From Pelagibius marinus (GTDB lineage: Bacteria > Pseudomonadota > Alphaproteobacteria > Kiloniellales > Kiloniellaceae), in the NCBI RefSeq assembly GCF_014925385.1, contig NZ_JACSDK010000019.1, positions 62,001 to 126,000 of the forward strand: a stretch of 64,000 bases of DNA. Direction: 5' to 3'. A model generated the notes under the pieces. The model ran no database searches, had not been told where the DNA came from, and worked only from the letters and a program-made list of their open reading frames with translations. The position numbers and the translations under genes were made by a program. Every line of letters begins with the position of its first letter. Position 1 is the stretch's first letter. Positions 17,751 through 27,020 of the stretch are shown one piece after another.

Positions 17751-18911
17751 TTGGCGATCGACAAAGGCCAGTTCACCGACGTTACGGCAGTCGCAAAGGC
17801 GCTGCAGCCCAGCTATCCGGTCTATTGTGTGCGCCCGGAGGTGCTCGCCGGCTCGGCCAAGCGCTTCATCAGCCAGTTTCCGGGCACGGTGCTCTACGCG
17901 GTGAAGTGCAATCCTCACCCGCTGGTGCTGAACGCCCTCTACCAGGGCGGCCTGCGGCACTTCGATACCGCCTCGCTGGCGGAAATTGCGCAGATCTCCG
18001 ACGCTTACAGCGACGCCCACACCTATTTCATGCACCCGGTAAAGGGCCGCGCCGTCATCAAGTCGGCTTTCAAGGTCTATGGCGTCCGCCATTTCGTGGT
18101 CGATCACATTGACGAGCTGAACAAGGTGGTCGAGGAAGTCGGCGCCTCGGGCAACACCATCATCGTGCGGGTCAATACGCCGCCGGCCGATGACGCGCTC
18201 TATCACCTGGCGGCCAAGTTCGGCGCCGGTCCGGGGGAGGCGGCTGAACTGATGAAGGCGGCCGCCGGGCGGGGCGCTTCCGTCGGCCTGGCCTTCCACG
18301 TAGGCTCCCAGTGCCGCAGTCCCGAGGCTTACGGGACAGCCCTGGACATTCTGGGCGATGTCATCCGCAAGGCCGGCGTCGAACCGGCCTGCATCGACGT
18401 CGGTGGCGGCTTTCCGGCGGCCTACGGCGACCGGCCGGTGCCAGCCCTCGACACCTTCATGGCGGCCATCCGCGACGGTCTGAAGCGGCTGAAGCTCAGC
18501 CCCACGGTGGAGATCTTCTCCGAGCCGGGGCGGGCCCTGGTCGCCCACGGCTGCTCCCTGCTGACCCAGGTACAGCTGCGCAAGGACGATCGCCTCTACA
18601 TCAATGACGGCATCTACGGCAGCCTGTCGGAAATGTCCCAGGTGGCGATCCGCCTGCCGGCGCGCCTCATCCGCCTCGCCGGTCCGGTGTCCGACAAGCT
18701 CGGCGAGTTCGTTCTCAACGGCCCGACCTGCGATTCCCTCGATGTGCTGCCCGGCACCTTCGCCCTGCCGGAAGACGTGCGCGAGGGCGACTGGATCGAA
18801 ATCGACCAGGTCGGCGCCTATTCCAACGCCCTGGCGACGCGCTTCAACGGCTTCTATCCCGAGACTTTCGTGCAGGTCTTCGACGCGCCGCCGGCCCTGG
18901 CGGTGGCCTGA
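17751..18911 (+). CDS. Ornithine/lysine decarboxylase family, PLP fold III
   Basis: This 386-residue enzyme of the eukaryotic-type ornithine decarboxylase family probably makes putrescine or cadaverine. The PLP lysine is K52 (YAVKCNPHP). HVGSQ at 183-187, GGGFP at 218-222 and EPGRA at 258-262 bind the cofactor, and C327 in NGPTCDSLD is the catalytic cysteine. Length and motif spacing fit the short bacterial dual ornithine/lysine enzymes found in alphaproteobacteria. The start is a TTG at 17751 with a weak ribosome site. Two alpha/beta hydrolase genes follow at 6 bases and then an overlap, suggesting an operon. The specificity helix cannot be assigned by eye. Confidence 0.88.
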   Translation: MAIDKGQFTDVTAVAKALQPSYPVYCVRPEVLAGSAKRFISQFPGTVLYAVKCNPHPLVLNALYQGGLRHFDTASLAEIAQISDAYSDAHTYFMHPVKGRAVIKSAFKVYGVRHFVVDHIDELNKVVEEVGASGNTIIVRVNTPPADDALYHLAAKFGAGPGEAAELMKAAAGRGASVGLAFHVGSQCRSPEAYGTALDILGDVIRKAGVEPACIDVGGGFPAAYGDRPVPALDTFMAAIRDGLKRLKLSPTVEIFSEPGRALVAHGCSLLTQVQLRKDDRLYINDGIYGSLSEMSQVAIRLPARLIRLAGPVSDKLGEFVLNGPTCDSLDVLPGTFALPEDVREGDWIEIDQVGAYSNALATRFNGFYPETFVQVFDAPPALAVA

Positions 18912-18917
18912 TCCGGC

Positions 18918-19769
18918 ATGGGCGCGGTGCGCGAAGACAGCCTGCGGTGTCTCTCCAGGAGCGGCTTTCACGAACTGGCCTACCGGGAATCGGGGCCGGA
19001 CCATCCGGTGCCCGTCCTCTGCCTGCACGGGCTGGCGCGCAACGCCCGCGACTTCGACACCCTGGCGGCGGACCTGGCGGCGGCGGGCCGGCGGGTCGTC
19101 TGCGCCGATGTGGTCGGGCGCGGCGACAGCGGCTGGCTGCGCGATCCCCTGGACTACGGCTACCCGCAGTACCTGGCCGACACGGCGGCGCTCATCGCCC
19201 GCCTGGGCAGCCGCCAGGTCGACATCGTCGGAACTTCCATGGGCGGTCTGATCGGCATGATGCTGGCCGCCCAGCCGGACAACCCGATTCGGCGCCTGGT
19301 CGTCAACGACGTTGGCCCCTTCATTCCAAAGGCGGCGCTGGCGCGTATTCTCGACTACTTCGGCGAGGATCCGCGGTTTGCCGGTCTGGCCGAGGCGGAG
19401 GCCTATCATCGGCGGATCTACCGCAGCTTCGGCGACCTCAGTGATGCCCAATGGCGCCACCTGACGGAGACCTCGCTGCGCCGCGACGGCGATCAGTGGC
19501 GTCTCCACTACGACCCCCGGATCGCCGAACCGATGCGCGCGGTGGAGATGGCCGATGTCGATCTCTGGCCGCTGTGGGATGCGGTGAGTTGTCCGGTGTT
19601 GGTGCTGCGCGGAGCCGAGTCAGACCTGCTGCTGCCGCAAACGGCGGCGGAGATGAAAGAACGCGGCCCGCGCGCGGAGCTCATCGAATTTCCCGGCTGC
19701 GGTCACGCGCCGGCCCTGCTCGATCCCGCGCAGATCGCGCCGCTGCGGGACTGGCTCGCGGGCGAATGA
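18918..19769 (+). CDS. Alpha/beta hydrolase
   Basis: The 283-residue protein has the canonical alpha/beta hydrolase layout. LCLHGLARNARDFDTLA near residue 34 carries the oxyanion HG motif, nucleophile S107 lies in GTSMGG, an Asp follows RGAESDLL near 235, and the catalytic His is in GCGHAP near 262. It starts six bases after the decarboxylase stop, and its own stop overlaps the next ATG. The substrate is unknown; the operon hints at an ester or amide linked to polyamine metabolism, but that is speculation. Confidence 0.85.
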   Translation: MGAVREDSLRCLSRSGFHELAYRESGPDHPVPVLCLHGLARNARDFDTLAADLAAAGRRVVCADVVGRGDSGWLRDPLDYGYPQYLADTAALIARLGSRQVDIVGTSMGGLIGMMLAAQPDNPIRRLVVNDVGPFIPKAALARILDYFGEDPRFAGLAEAEAYHRRIYRSFGDLSDAQWRHLTETSLRRDGDQWRLHYDPRIAEPMRAVEMADVDLWPLWDAVSCPVLVLRGAESDLLLPQTAAEMKERGPRAELIEFPGCGHAPALLDPAQIAPLRDWLAGE

Positions 19770-20773
19770 CCTCCGCATCGACGGAGGAGCCGCTGGACGC
19801 CGGCGCCTTCCGGCCGCGCTTTCCCTGGTTCGGCGGCGACCTCCAGACCCTGCGCAACTTCCTGCTGCGCCCCCGGCACGACCTCGACCCCTGGCCGGCG
19901 GAGCGCCTGGAGCTGCCCATGCGCGACGGCAGCGGCGACCGCCTGGTGGCCAGCCTGCACCGCGCGGGCGCGGCCGGCGCCCCGCTGGTGGTGCTGATCC
20001 ATGGCCTGACCGGCTGCGAGGACAGCCTCTACCTGCGCGCCTCGGCGGCTTTCTGGCTGGCGCGGGGCCGCGACGTGATCCGCCTCAACCTGCGCGGCGC
20101 CGGGCCGTCGCGCCCGCTCTGCGGCGAACAGTACCATGCCGGGCGCAGCGGCGACCTGCGCGACGCCCTGCTGGCCCTTGCGGCGCAGCCGGGCCTGGAC
20201 CTTGAGGTCGGCCTCCACCTGGTCGGCTATTCCCTGGGCGCCAACATGCTGCTGCGCTTCCTGGCGGAGGAGGCCGAGGCCTTCCCGGTCGTGGGCGCGG
20301 TCAGCGTCTCGGCGCCCATCGATCTGAAGGCCACCCAGCTTCGCCTCATGCGGCCGCGCAACTGGGCCTATCACCGCTACCTGCTGAACAACATGCGCCA
20401 GGAGGCCCTTTCGGCGCCGCGCGGGCTCTCGGCGGAGCAGGAGGCGGCGATCCGCAGCGCCGACAGCGTCTTTGCCTACGACGAACTGGTGATCGCCCCG
20501 CGCAACGGCTTCGCCGGCGCCGACGACTACTACCGGCAATGCTCGGGCCTGCGCTTCCTGCCGGCGATCAAGACGCCGACGCTGCTGGTCCAGGCCAAGG
20601 ACGATCCCTGGATTCCCTCGGCGGCCTACGAGACCTTCGACTGGGAGTCGCATCCGGCCCTCTGGCCGCTGCTGAGCCCGGCCGGGGGGCATGTCGGTTT
20701 CCACGGCCGCGGTGCGCGCGAGGCCTGGCACGACCTGGCGGCGGAAGCCTTCTTCGCCCGCCTGCAGGATTGA
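19766..20773 (+). CDS. Alpha/beta hydrolase, YheT/ABHD1-3 type
   Basis: The 335-residue protein starts in an ATGA overlap with the preceding hydrolase gene, so the two are translationally coupled. It shows the YheT-family pattern: FPWFGGDLQTLRNFL near the N-terminus, IHGLTGCEDSLYLR near 78, nucleophile S156 in GYSLGAN, and a C-terminal HVGF motif with the catalytic histidine. Members act on esters or lipids, with poorly known substrates. A strong terminator closes the unit 20 bases downstream. Confidence 0.85.
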   Translation: MTSASTEEPLDAGAFRPRFPWFGGDLQTLRNFLLRPRHDLDPWPAERLELPMRDGSGDRLVASLHRAGAAGAPLVVLIHGLTGCEDSLYLRASAAFWLARGRDVIRLNLRGAGPSRPLCGEQYHAGRSGDLRDALLALAAQPGLDLEVGLHLVGYSLGANMLLRFLAEEAEAFPVVGAVSVSAPIDLKATQLRLMRPRNWAYHRYLLNNMRQEALSAPRGLSAEQEAAIRSADSVFAYDELVIAPRNGFAGADDYYRQCSGLRFLPAIKTPTLLVQAKDDPWIPSAAYETFDWESHPALWPLLSPAGGHVGFHGRGAREAWHDLAAEAFFARLQD

Positions 20774-20793
20774 GCGAGGGAACTTAACGGCAA

Positions 20794-20829
20794 AGGCCGG
20801 CACCCATCTGGCTCCCGGCCTCTTTTTTT
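20794..20829 (+). terminator. Intrinsic terminator after the hydrolase genes
   Basis: The arms AGGCCGG and CCGGCCT enclose a 14-base loop, followed by CTTTTTTT. It lies between convergent genes and would end the decarboxylase-hydrolase transcript on the plus strand. Confidence 0.8.
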
Positions 20830-20846
20830 GTGCCTTGCGACCGCGG

Positions 20847-21509
20847 TCAGGCGGCGGGCTGCTTCACCACCCGAAGGTAAGGCTTCTGCTCGTCCCAGCC
20901 GTCCGGGAACATCTTCTTGGCATCGTCGTTGTTCACGGCGGGCACGATGATGCAGTCCTCGCCCTGCTTCCAGTTCACCGGCGTGGCGACCTTGTGCTTG
21001 GCGGTCAGCTGCAGGGAGTCGATGACCCGCAGCACCTCGTCGAAGTTGCGCCCGGTGCTCATGGGGTAGGTGATCATCAGCTTGATCTGCTTGTCGGGGC
21101 CGATGACATAAACGTTGCGCACCGTCGCGTTGTCGGCGGCCGTGCGCCCCTTGGCGGCGTCGCCGGCGTCGGCCGGCAGCATGCCGTAGAGCTTGGCGAC
21201 CTTCAGTTCGGAGTCGCCGATCATCGGATAGTTGGGGGCGACGCCCTGCGTGTCTTCGATGTCCTTGGCCCAGCGATTGTGGTCCTCGACCGAGTCGACG
21301 CTGAGGCCGATCACCTTCACGTTTCGCTTATCGAACTCGGGCTTCATCTTGGCGACGTAGCCGAGTTCTGTGGTGCAGACAGGCGTGAAGTCCTTGGGAT
21401 GGGAGAACAGCACGGCCCAGCTGTCACCGATCCAGTCGTGGAACTTGATCTGGCCTTCGGTGGTGTCCGCGGTGAAATCGGGAGCGGTGCTGCCTATCTG
21501 TAACGCCAT
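20847..21509 (-). CDS. 1-Cys peroxiredoxin (Prx6 type)
   Basis: The 220-residue protein reduces peroxides. The peroxidatic cysteine is C45 in FTPVCTTELG, and the long C-terminal part (ITYPMSTGRNFDEVLRVIDS and the following tail) is that of Prx6 enzymes. No resolving cysteine is seen, consistent with the 1-Cys mechanism. The ATG at 21509 follows AGGAGG at ideal spacing. A perfect 12-base palindrome lies 30 bases upstream and may be an operator. Confidence 0.93.
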   Translation of the reverse strand: MALQIGSTAPDFTADTTEGQIKFHDWIGDSWAVLFSHPKDFTPVCTTELGYVAKMKPEFDKRNVKVIGLSVDSVEDHNRWAKDIEDTQGVAPNYPMIGDSELKVAKLYGMLPADAGDAAKGRTAADNATVRNVYVIGPDKQIKLMITYPMSTGRNFDEVLRVIDSLQLTAKHKVATPVNWKQGEDCIIVPAVNNDDAKKMFPDGWDEQKPYLRVVKQPAA

Positions 21510-21538
21510 TGTCGTATCCTCCTCGATTGCTTGTTTAT

Positions 21539-21550
21539 TGTCTTAAGACA
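21539..21550. promoter_or_regulatory. Perfect palindrome upstream of the peroxiredoxin gene
   Basis: TGTCTTAAGACA is fully self-complementary and lies 30 bases upstream of the peroxiredoxin start, in the leader or promoter of that gene. Such a dyad could be an operator for a dimeric regulator, possibly one responding to peroxide. No regulator gene is adjacent, so the assignment is tentative. Confidence 0.4.
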
Positions 21551-21622
21551 TGGAGTTTCCGACGGCCGCTGCAAGGGTGGCCGAAGGAGACTACGGAAAA
21601 GCGCCGTCGGGTCGGGCGCGCC

Positions 21623-22696
21623 TCAGCCGGCCTTGAGCAGCTTGGCGGTTTCGACGGCGGTATAGGTCAGTACGGCGTCGGCGCCGGCCCGCTTGAAGGC
21701 CATGAGGCTTTCCATCACCGCCCGGTCGTTGTCGAGCCAGCCGTTGCGCGCGGCGGCCTTCAGCATGGCGTACTCGCCGCTCACCTGGTAGGCGAGGGTG
21801 GGGACGGCGAAGGCGTCCTTCACCCGCCGAACGATGTCGAGATAGGGCAGGCCCGGCTTGACCATCACCATGTCGGCGCCTTCCTGAAGGTCGAGCGCGA
21901 CCTCGCGCAGCGCCTCGTCGCTGTTGGCCGGATCCATCTGGTAGGTCTTCTTGTCGCCGATCAGGGCGCCGCCCGAGCCCACCGCTTCGCGGAAGGGGCC
22001 GTAGAAGCAGCTCGCGTACTTGGCGGCATAGGCGATGATCTGCACCTCCTGCAGGCCGCTGCCGTCCAGGGCCTCTCGAATGGCGCCGATGCGGCCGTCC
22101 ATCATGTCGGAGGGCGCGACCACGTCGCAGCCCGCCTGGGCCTGGACCAGGGCCTGCTGGCACAGCACCTCGACAGTCTCGTCGTTGAGGATCTTCCCGT
22201 CGCGCACCAGGCCGTCGTGGCCGTCGCTGTTGTAGGGATCCAGGGCGACGTCGCAGATGATGCCGACCTCGGGAAAGGCCCGCTTCACTTCACGCACCGC
22301 ACGGCACACCAGGTTGTCCGGGTTCAGCGCCTCGCGCGCGTCCGGGGTCTTCAGCGCCTCGTCGGTGTAGGGGAAGAGGGCGAGGGCCGAAATGCCCAAC
22401 TCGGCGGCGGCCCCGACGGACTCGACCAGGCAGTCCAGCCCCAGGCGGTCGACGCCCGGCATGGCCTCGATCGGCTGCTTTCCGCTGCCGCCGTGCACGA
22501 AGATCGGCCAGATCAGGTCCTCGGTGCCCAGGCGATTCTCGGCCACCATGCGGCGCACCCAGGCGGCGCTGCGGTTGCGGCGCATGCGGATCTGCGGATA
22601 GGCGCCCAGGGCCTCCGGGCGCTCGGCGGCGCTCTCGCCGGCTTCCTGCGGCACCGGCCGCAGGCTCGCCCCGCCTTTTCGAATAAACTCGGTCAT
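21623..22696 (-). CDS. hemB: Delta-aminolevulinic acid dehydratase (porphobilinogen synthase)
   Basis: HemB joins two 5-aminolevulinate molecules to porphobilinogen in heme and vitamin B12 synthesis. The 357-residue protein has the active-site regions AYAAKYASCFYGPFREA near 235 and MVMVKPGLPYLDIV near 285. The metal region reads DVALDPYNSDGHDG (about 149-162), with aspartates where zinc enzymes carry cysteines. It is therefore the zinc-independent, magnesium-responsive type seen in many alphaproteobacteria and Pseudomonas. The ATG at 22696 is chosen because the longer upstream frame runs over the neighbouring gene. It lies 70 bases downstream of the isochorismatase-like gene. Confidence 0.93.
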   Translation of the reverse strand: MTEFIRKGGASLRPVPQEAGESAAERPEALGAYPQIRMRRNRSAAWVRRMVAENRLGTEDLIWPIFVHGGSGKQPIEAMPGVDRLGLDCLVESVGAAAELGISALALFPYTDEALKTPDAREALNPDNLVCRAVREVKRAFPEVGIICDVALDPYNSDGHDGLVRDGKILNDETVEVLCQQALVQAQAGCDVVAPSDMMDGRIGAIREALDGSGLQEVQIIAYAAKYASCFYGPFREAVGSGGALIGDKKTYQMDPANSDEALREVALDLQEGADMVMVKPGLPYLDIVRRVKDAFAVPTLAYQVSGEYAMLKAAARNGWLDNDRAVMESLMAFKRAGADAVLTYTAVETAKLLKAG

Positions 22697-22766
22697 GCTT
22701 TCATCCGATTCCCGGGCCAGCCGGCCCGTTGTCCGCTGCGATGAGCAGAGTTTAGTCACCCTGTGA

Positions 22767-23348
22767 TCAGGGCACAACCAGCGCCCCCACCGCCGCCAGC
22801 ACCCCCTCGGTCGAGGCGACCACCGCGTATTCGCCGCTGAGATGCGCCAGACTGAGCGCATGAACCTCCTCGGCCGCCCAGTGCCGGCCCTCCAAATCCA
22901 CCACGTCGACGCTGGCCGAGGCGTCGGCGACGACCCAGGTATCGAAGCCCAGGTTGCTCGCCATGCGCACCGTGGCGTCGACGGAGTTGTGCAGCAGCAC
23001 GCCGGCGACCACCACCGCCTCGACGCCACGGTCCCTCAGCGAGGCCTCCAGGCCGGTGTCGATGAAGGCGTTGTGGGTGCGCTTCTGCACCAGGATCTCT
23101 CCGGCGTCGGGCCCCAGCGCGTCCTTGAAGTCGCAGCCCGGCTGTCCCGGGCGGTAGGGCGAGTCGGCCTCGCGCGAGAGGTGCTGCACATGCACCACGG
23201 GCCGTCCCCGTTCACGCCAGGCGGCCAGCAGTCGCGCTGTGCAGGCTTCGGCGCCGGGGTTGTTGCGGCGGCCCCACTTGGGATCGTCGATAGCCTTCTG
23301 GAAATCGACGATCACCAGGGCCGCGTTGTTCGCGAGCCTCTTGGTCAT
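22767..23348 (-). CDS. Isochorismatase-fold hydrolase with Ser at the nucleophile position
   Basis: The 193-residue protein has the cysteine hydrolase (isochorismatase-like) fold. Two of the three catalytic residues are visible: D15 in ALVIVDFQ and K89 in LVQKRTHNAF. The nucleophile loop reads GVLLHNSVDATVR, with S122 where catalytic members have Cys (as in TNVCVEAT). True isochorismatases also lack that Cys, whereas nicotinamidase and related amidases need it. It may therefore be a non-amidase hydrolase or an inactive relative. It lies between metY and hemB on the same strand, with no clear pathway link. Confidence 0.75.
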   Translation of the reverse strand: MTKRLANNAALVIVDFQKAIDDPKWGRRNNPGAEACTARLLAAWRERGRPVVHVQHLSREADSPYRPGQPGCDFKDALGPDAGEILVQKRTHNAFIDTGLEASLRDRGVEAVVVAGVLLHNSVDATVRMASNLGFDTWVVADASASVDVVDLEGRHWAAEEVHALSLAHLSGEYAVVASTEGVLAAVGALVVP

Positions 23349-23414
23349 GATCTGGTATCGCCGCGGAAGAGGGGGGCGCCTGCAAGCGTCCCCCTCACGC
23401 CGTGGCCGCTTGCC

Positions 23415-24737
<1,323 letters not shown>

Positions 24738-24741
24738 GGGA

Positions 24742-24793
24742 TGGGCCCTTTCAATCAGACAAGTTGACGTTTCTGTTTCCCCGAGGGGCCCCA
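24742..24793 (-). promoter_or_regulatory. Shine-Dalgarno sequestration element of the metY leader
   Basis: On the reverse strand TGGGGCCCCT (24793-24784) can pair with AAGGGCCCA (24750-24742), which contains the metY Shine-Dalgarno bases. Pairing would hide the ribosome site. The element starts about 10 bases after the second SAM aptamer, so aptamer folding could decide whether it forms. The complementarity is visible; the switching is inference. Confidence 0.5.
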
Positions 24794-24802
24794 CCAGGGA
24801 CT

Positions 24803-24853
24803 GGTTTTTAGCTTTTGTTGACGCGGAGCAAGCTACCCCTCAAATCACCGCGG
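24803..24853 (-). promoter_or_regulatory. Second SAM-II-type riboswitch aptamer, proximal to metY
   Basis: The reverse strand carries the SAM-II layout. P1 is CGCGG (24852-24848) with CCGCG (24826-24822). The core GATTTG follows the 5' arm, GCTTGC lies in the loop, and AAAAGCTAAAAA follows the 3' arm. The pseudoknot pairs TAGCTT (24835-24830) with AAGCTA (24814-24809), and GG of the loop with CC after the A-run. The structurally characterised SAM-II aptamer has CC with GG at the same place, a compensatory swap. SAM-V, a close relative, is an alternative name. It lies 65 bases before the metY start, upstream of the ribosome-site sequestration element. Confidence 0.88.
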
Positions 24854-24885
24854 ACCCGTTCGACGGTGGGTCAGGCCTAAGCAAC

Positions 24886-24916
24886 AAAAAAACCGCCACG
24901 GCGCGCCGGGCGGTTT
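24886..24916 (-). terminator. Intrinsic terminator inside the metY leader
   Basis: On the reverse strand AAACCGCC... reads as arms AAACCGCC and GGCGGTTT with an 11-base GC-rich loop, followed by a run of seven T. It sits between the two SAM aptamers with no complete gene upstream on this strand, so it must act on the leader RNA itself. The pseudoknot strand of aptamer 1 contains GCGG, complementary to CCGC in the terminator arm, which offers a simple antiterminator. Confidence 0.88.
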
Positions 24917-24922
24917 CCACCA

Positions 24923-24973
24923 CTCGTTTAGCCGCATTTTTAAAGCGCCCGCAAGCTGAGAACAAATCGGCGC
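24923..24973 (-). promoter_or_regulatory. First SAM-II riboswitch aptamer, upstream of the leader terminator
   Basis: P1 is GCGCC (24973-24969) with GGCGC (24949-24945). GATTTG follows the 5' arm, GCTTGC is in the loop, then TTTAAAAATGCGGCTAAA after the 3' arm, all matching the SAM-II core. The pseudoknot pairs AGCT (24957-24954) with GGCT (24933-24930), and CTC (24960-24958) with GAG (24925-24923). These stems differ in sequence from aptamer 2 yet stay complementary. A terminator begins seven bases later, so this copy probably acts on transcription. Confidence 0.88.
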
Positions 24974-24982
24974 AAGGCCGCG

Positions 24983-25012
24983 ATCAAAGCGCCGAACGGC
25001 CGCTGTTGTCAA
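24983..25012 (-). promoter_or_regulatory. metY: Promoter of the metY leader
   Basis: On the reverse strand TTGACA (25012-25007) is followed after 18 bases by TTTGAT (24988-24983), a reasonable sigma-70 pair. The predicted start, about 24976, falls just before the first aptamer at 24973, which fits a riboswitch transcript closely. Confidence 0.6.
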
Positions 25013-25179
25013 GATTGTTCTGACAGCTGATTAAGTCCGCGGCTCTGCAATCTAAAGGCGGATTCCGATATTGACCTGGAGAGCGTTTTGGCGGACAACT
25101 AAGGCGATTTTGGTCCTAAAAGTATTTCTAGTATTACGGGATTCTTCACAGAGCGTTTTGTACCGGGGATTGGTATTCA

Positions 25180-25713
25180 ATGTCCCAGACGGGCAATTTT
25201 GCCGAGCTTTGCCTCTATAGGTTTGGTGACGGTGTGTTCCGCAATGAGGCCGGCCGGGCGCTTCAGGACTGCCCGGAAGTGCTCGCCGATCTGCACGGTT
25301 ACTGGCGGTCGCGCTGCCGGGGGCAGCCCTTTCCGGCGCGTGCCGATATCGACCCCGTCGACATTCCCGCTCTGCTCGAGCACCTGGTCCTCCTGGACGT
25401 TCTGCGCGACCCGCTGGATTTCCGTTACCGCCTCGTCGGCGGGCACGTCGTCGCGCATTCCCGCCGCAATGTGCAGGGCCAGACGGTGCGCAGCCTGATG
25501 GCGGACGGCGGACCGCGCGCGCAGGCGCTTCAGGAAAAAGCGCTGATCGTCGGCGAGGCGCTGGCGACCTCCCAGGCGCCGCTTTTCATCGACCTTAGTT
25601 ATGGTGCGCCCGACGGGAGGTCCCGCAAGCGGCTGCAGGGCCTCTTGCTGCCTCTGGGCGAGCCGGGCAAGGCCATCAACATGGTGCTCGGCGGGCTGCA
25701 CTACCTGGCCTAA
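25180..25713 (+). CDS. PAS_5-family domain protein
   Basis: The 177-residue protein is a single-domain PAS_5-type protein, common in Rhodospirillales. The recognisable features are [32 protein letters not shown] (about 40-71) and [22 protein letters not shown] (about 81-102). It has no output domain, helix-turn-helix or signal peptide, so it is a cytoplasmic sensor or adaptor of unknown ligand. It is divergent from the metY leader; the 160 bases before it are AT-richer and should hold its promoter. Confidence 0.8.
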   Translation: MSQTGNFAELCLYRFGDGVFRNEAGRALQDCPEVLADLHGYWRSRCRGQPFPARADIDPVDIPALLEHLVLLDVLRDPLDFRYRLVGGHVVAHSRRNVQGQTVRSLMADGGPRAQALQEKALIVGEALATSQAPLFIDLSYGAPDGRSRKRLQGLLLPLGEPGKAINMVLGGLHYLA

Positions 25714-25834
25714 CCGTGTCGCGGCCGGCACTGTCCGGGTCCGGCGGCGGCGCTCATTGACAGTCGCAAGGGGCGGACTATCATCGCGGCTCGCCGATGC
25801 ACCCGCAACCATGAGTCCGCCCGGACGTTTCCTG

Positions 25835-26974
25835 ATGAACTTTGAACTGAACGATGAACAGCGCGCCTTCCAGGACATGGCGCGGCAGTTTGCCGGCGAG
25901 GAAATGGCCCCCTACGCCGCGCAGTGGGACGAAGAGACCGAGTTCCCTGTGGAAACGCTGCGCCGGGCGGCCTCCCTGGGCCTGGCCGGCATCTACGTGC
26001 GCGAGGGCTCGGGCGGCAGCGGCCTGACGCGCCTGGACGCGGCGGTGATCTTCGAGGAACTGGCCGCCGCCTGCACCTCGACCGCCGCCTACATCTCGAT
26101 CCACAACATGGTCGCCTGGATGATCGACAGCTTCGGCAGCGACGCCCAGCGCGAGGCCTTTCTGCCCCGGCTGCTGACCATGCAGCATTTCGCCAGCTAC
26201 TGCCTGACGGAGCCCGGCGCGGGCTCCGACGCGGCCTCGCTGCAGACCAAGGCGCTGCGCGACGGCGATGACTACGTGCTGAACGGCTCCAAGGCCTTCA
26301 TCTCCGGCGGTGGCGCCAGCGACGTCTACCTGGTCATGTGCCGCACCGGCGGCCCGGGCGCGGAGGGCGTCTCGGCGCTGATCGTGCCCAAGGACACGCC
26401 GGGCCTCTCCTTCGGCAAGAAGGAGAAGAAACTGGGCTGGAACAGCCAGCCGACCGCGGCGGTGATCTTCGAGGACGCGCGCGTGCCTGTCGCCAACCGC
26501 CTGGGTGAAGAGGGCGAAGGCTTCAAGTTCGCCATGATGGGGCTCGACGGCGGCCGCGTGAATATCGCCGCCTGTTCGCTGGGCGGCGCCCGCGCCTGCC
26601 TGGAGGCGGCCAAGACGCACCTGCAGGAGCGCAAGCAGTTCGGCAAGCCGCTGGCCAGCTTCCAGGCCCTCCAGTTCAAGCTGGCCGATATGGCGACCGA
26701 GCTGGAGGCGGCGCGCCTCATGACCTGGCGCGGAGCGATGGCCATCGACGGCAACGCGCCCGACAAGACGCAACGCTGTGCCATGGCCAAGCGCTTCGCC
26801 ACCGATGTCGGCTTCAAGGTCTGCAACGAGGCGCTGCAGCTCCACGGCGGCTACGGCTATATCCGTGAATACCCCGTCGAACGCTACTTCCGTGACGTGC
26901 GCGTGCACCAGATCCTGGAAGGCACCAACGAGATCATGCGCGTGATCATCGCCCGCAAGCTGCTGGCCGAGTGA
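25835..26974 (+). CDS. Isobutyryl-CoA dehydrogenase-like acyl-CoA dehydrogenase
   Basis: The 379-residue flavoenzyme oxidises a short acyl-CoA, probably isobutyryl-CoA from valine. The FAD and substrate signatures [11 protein letters not shown] near 125 and [12 protein letters not shown] near 265 are present. The catalytic base is E362 in [10 protein letters not shown]. The start at 25835 ([12 protein letters not shown]) is the family N-terminus; an in-frame ATG at 25811 would add eight residues. The two genes that follow encode the later valine steps, which is the main reason for preferring isobutyryl-CoA over butyryl-CoA. Confidence 0.88.
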   Translation: MNFELNDEQRAFQDMARQFAGEEMAPYAAQWDEETEFPVETLRRAASLGLAGIYVREGSGGSGLTRLDAAVIFEELAAACTSTAAYISIHNMVAWMIDSFGSDAQREAFLPRLLTMQHFASYCLTEPGAGSDAASLQTKALRDGDDYVLNGSKAFISGGGASDVYLVMCRTGGPGAEGVSALIVPKDTPGLSFGKKEKKLGWNSQPTAAVIFEDARVPVANRLGEEGEGFKFAMMGLDGGRVNIAACSLGGARACLEAAKTHLQERKQFGKPLASFQALQFKLADMATELEAARLMTWRGAMAIDGNAPDKTQRCAMAKRFATDVGFKVCNEALQLHGGYGYIREYPVERYFRDVRVHQILEGTNEIMRVIIARKLLAE

Positions 26975-27020
26975 ACGCTGCTTCTTTTTCCATCCCATGA
27001 TGTCCTGCGAGTGAGAGCCC

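Noticed and set aside
17706-19508. A 600-codon open frame antisense to the decarboxylase and hydrolase genes
   Set aside because: It spans two unrelated real genes and has no family features, so it is a shadow.
22697-23029. Long N-terminal extension of HemB
   Set aside because: The upstream frame overlaps the isochorismatase-like gene and has no family similarity; an ATG at 22696 gives normal length.
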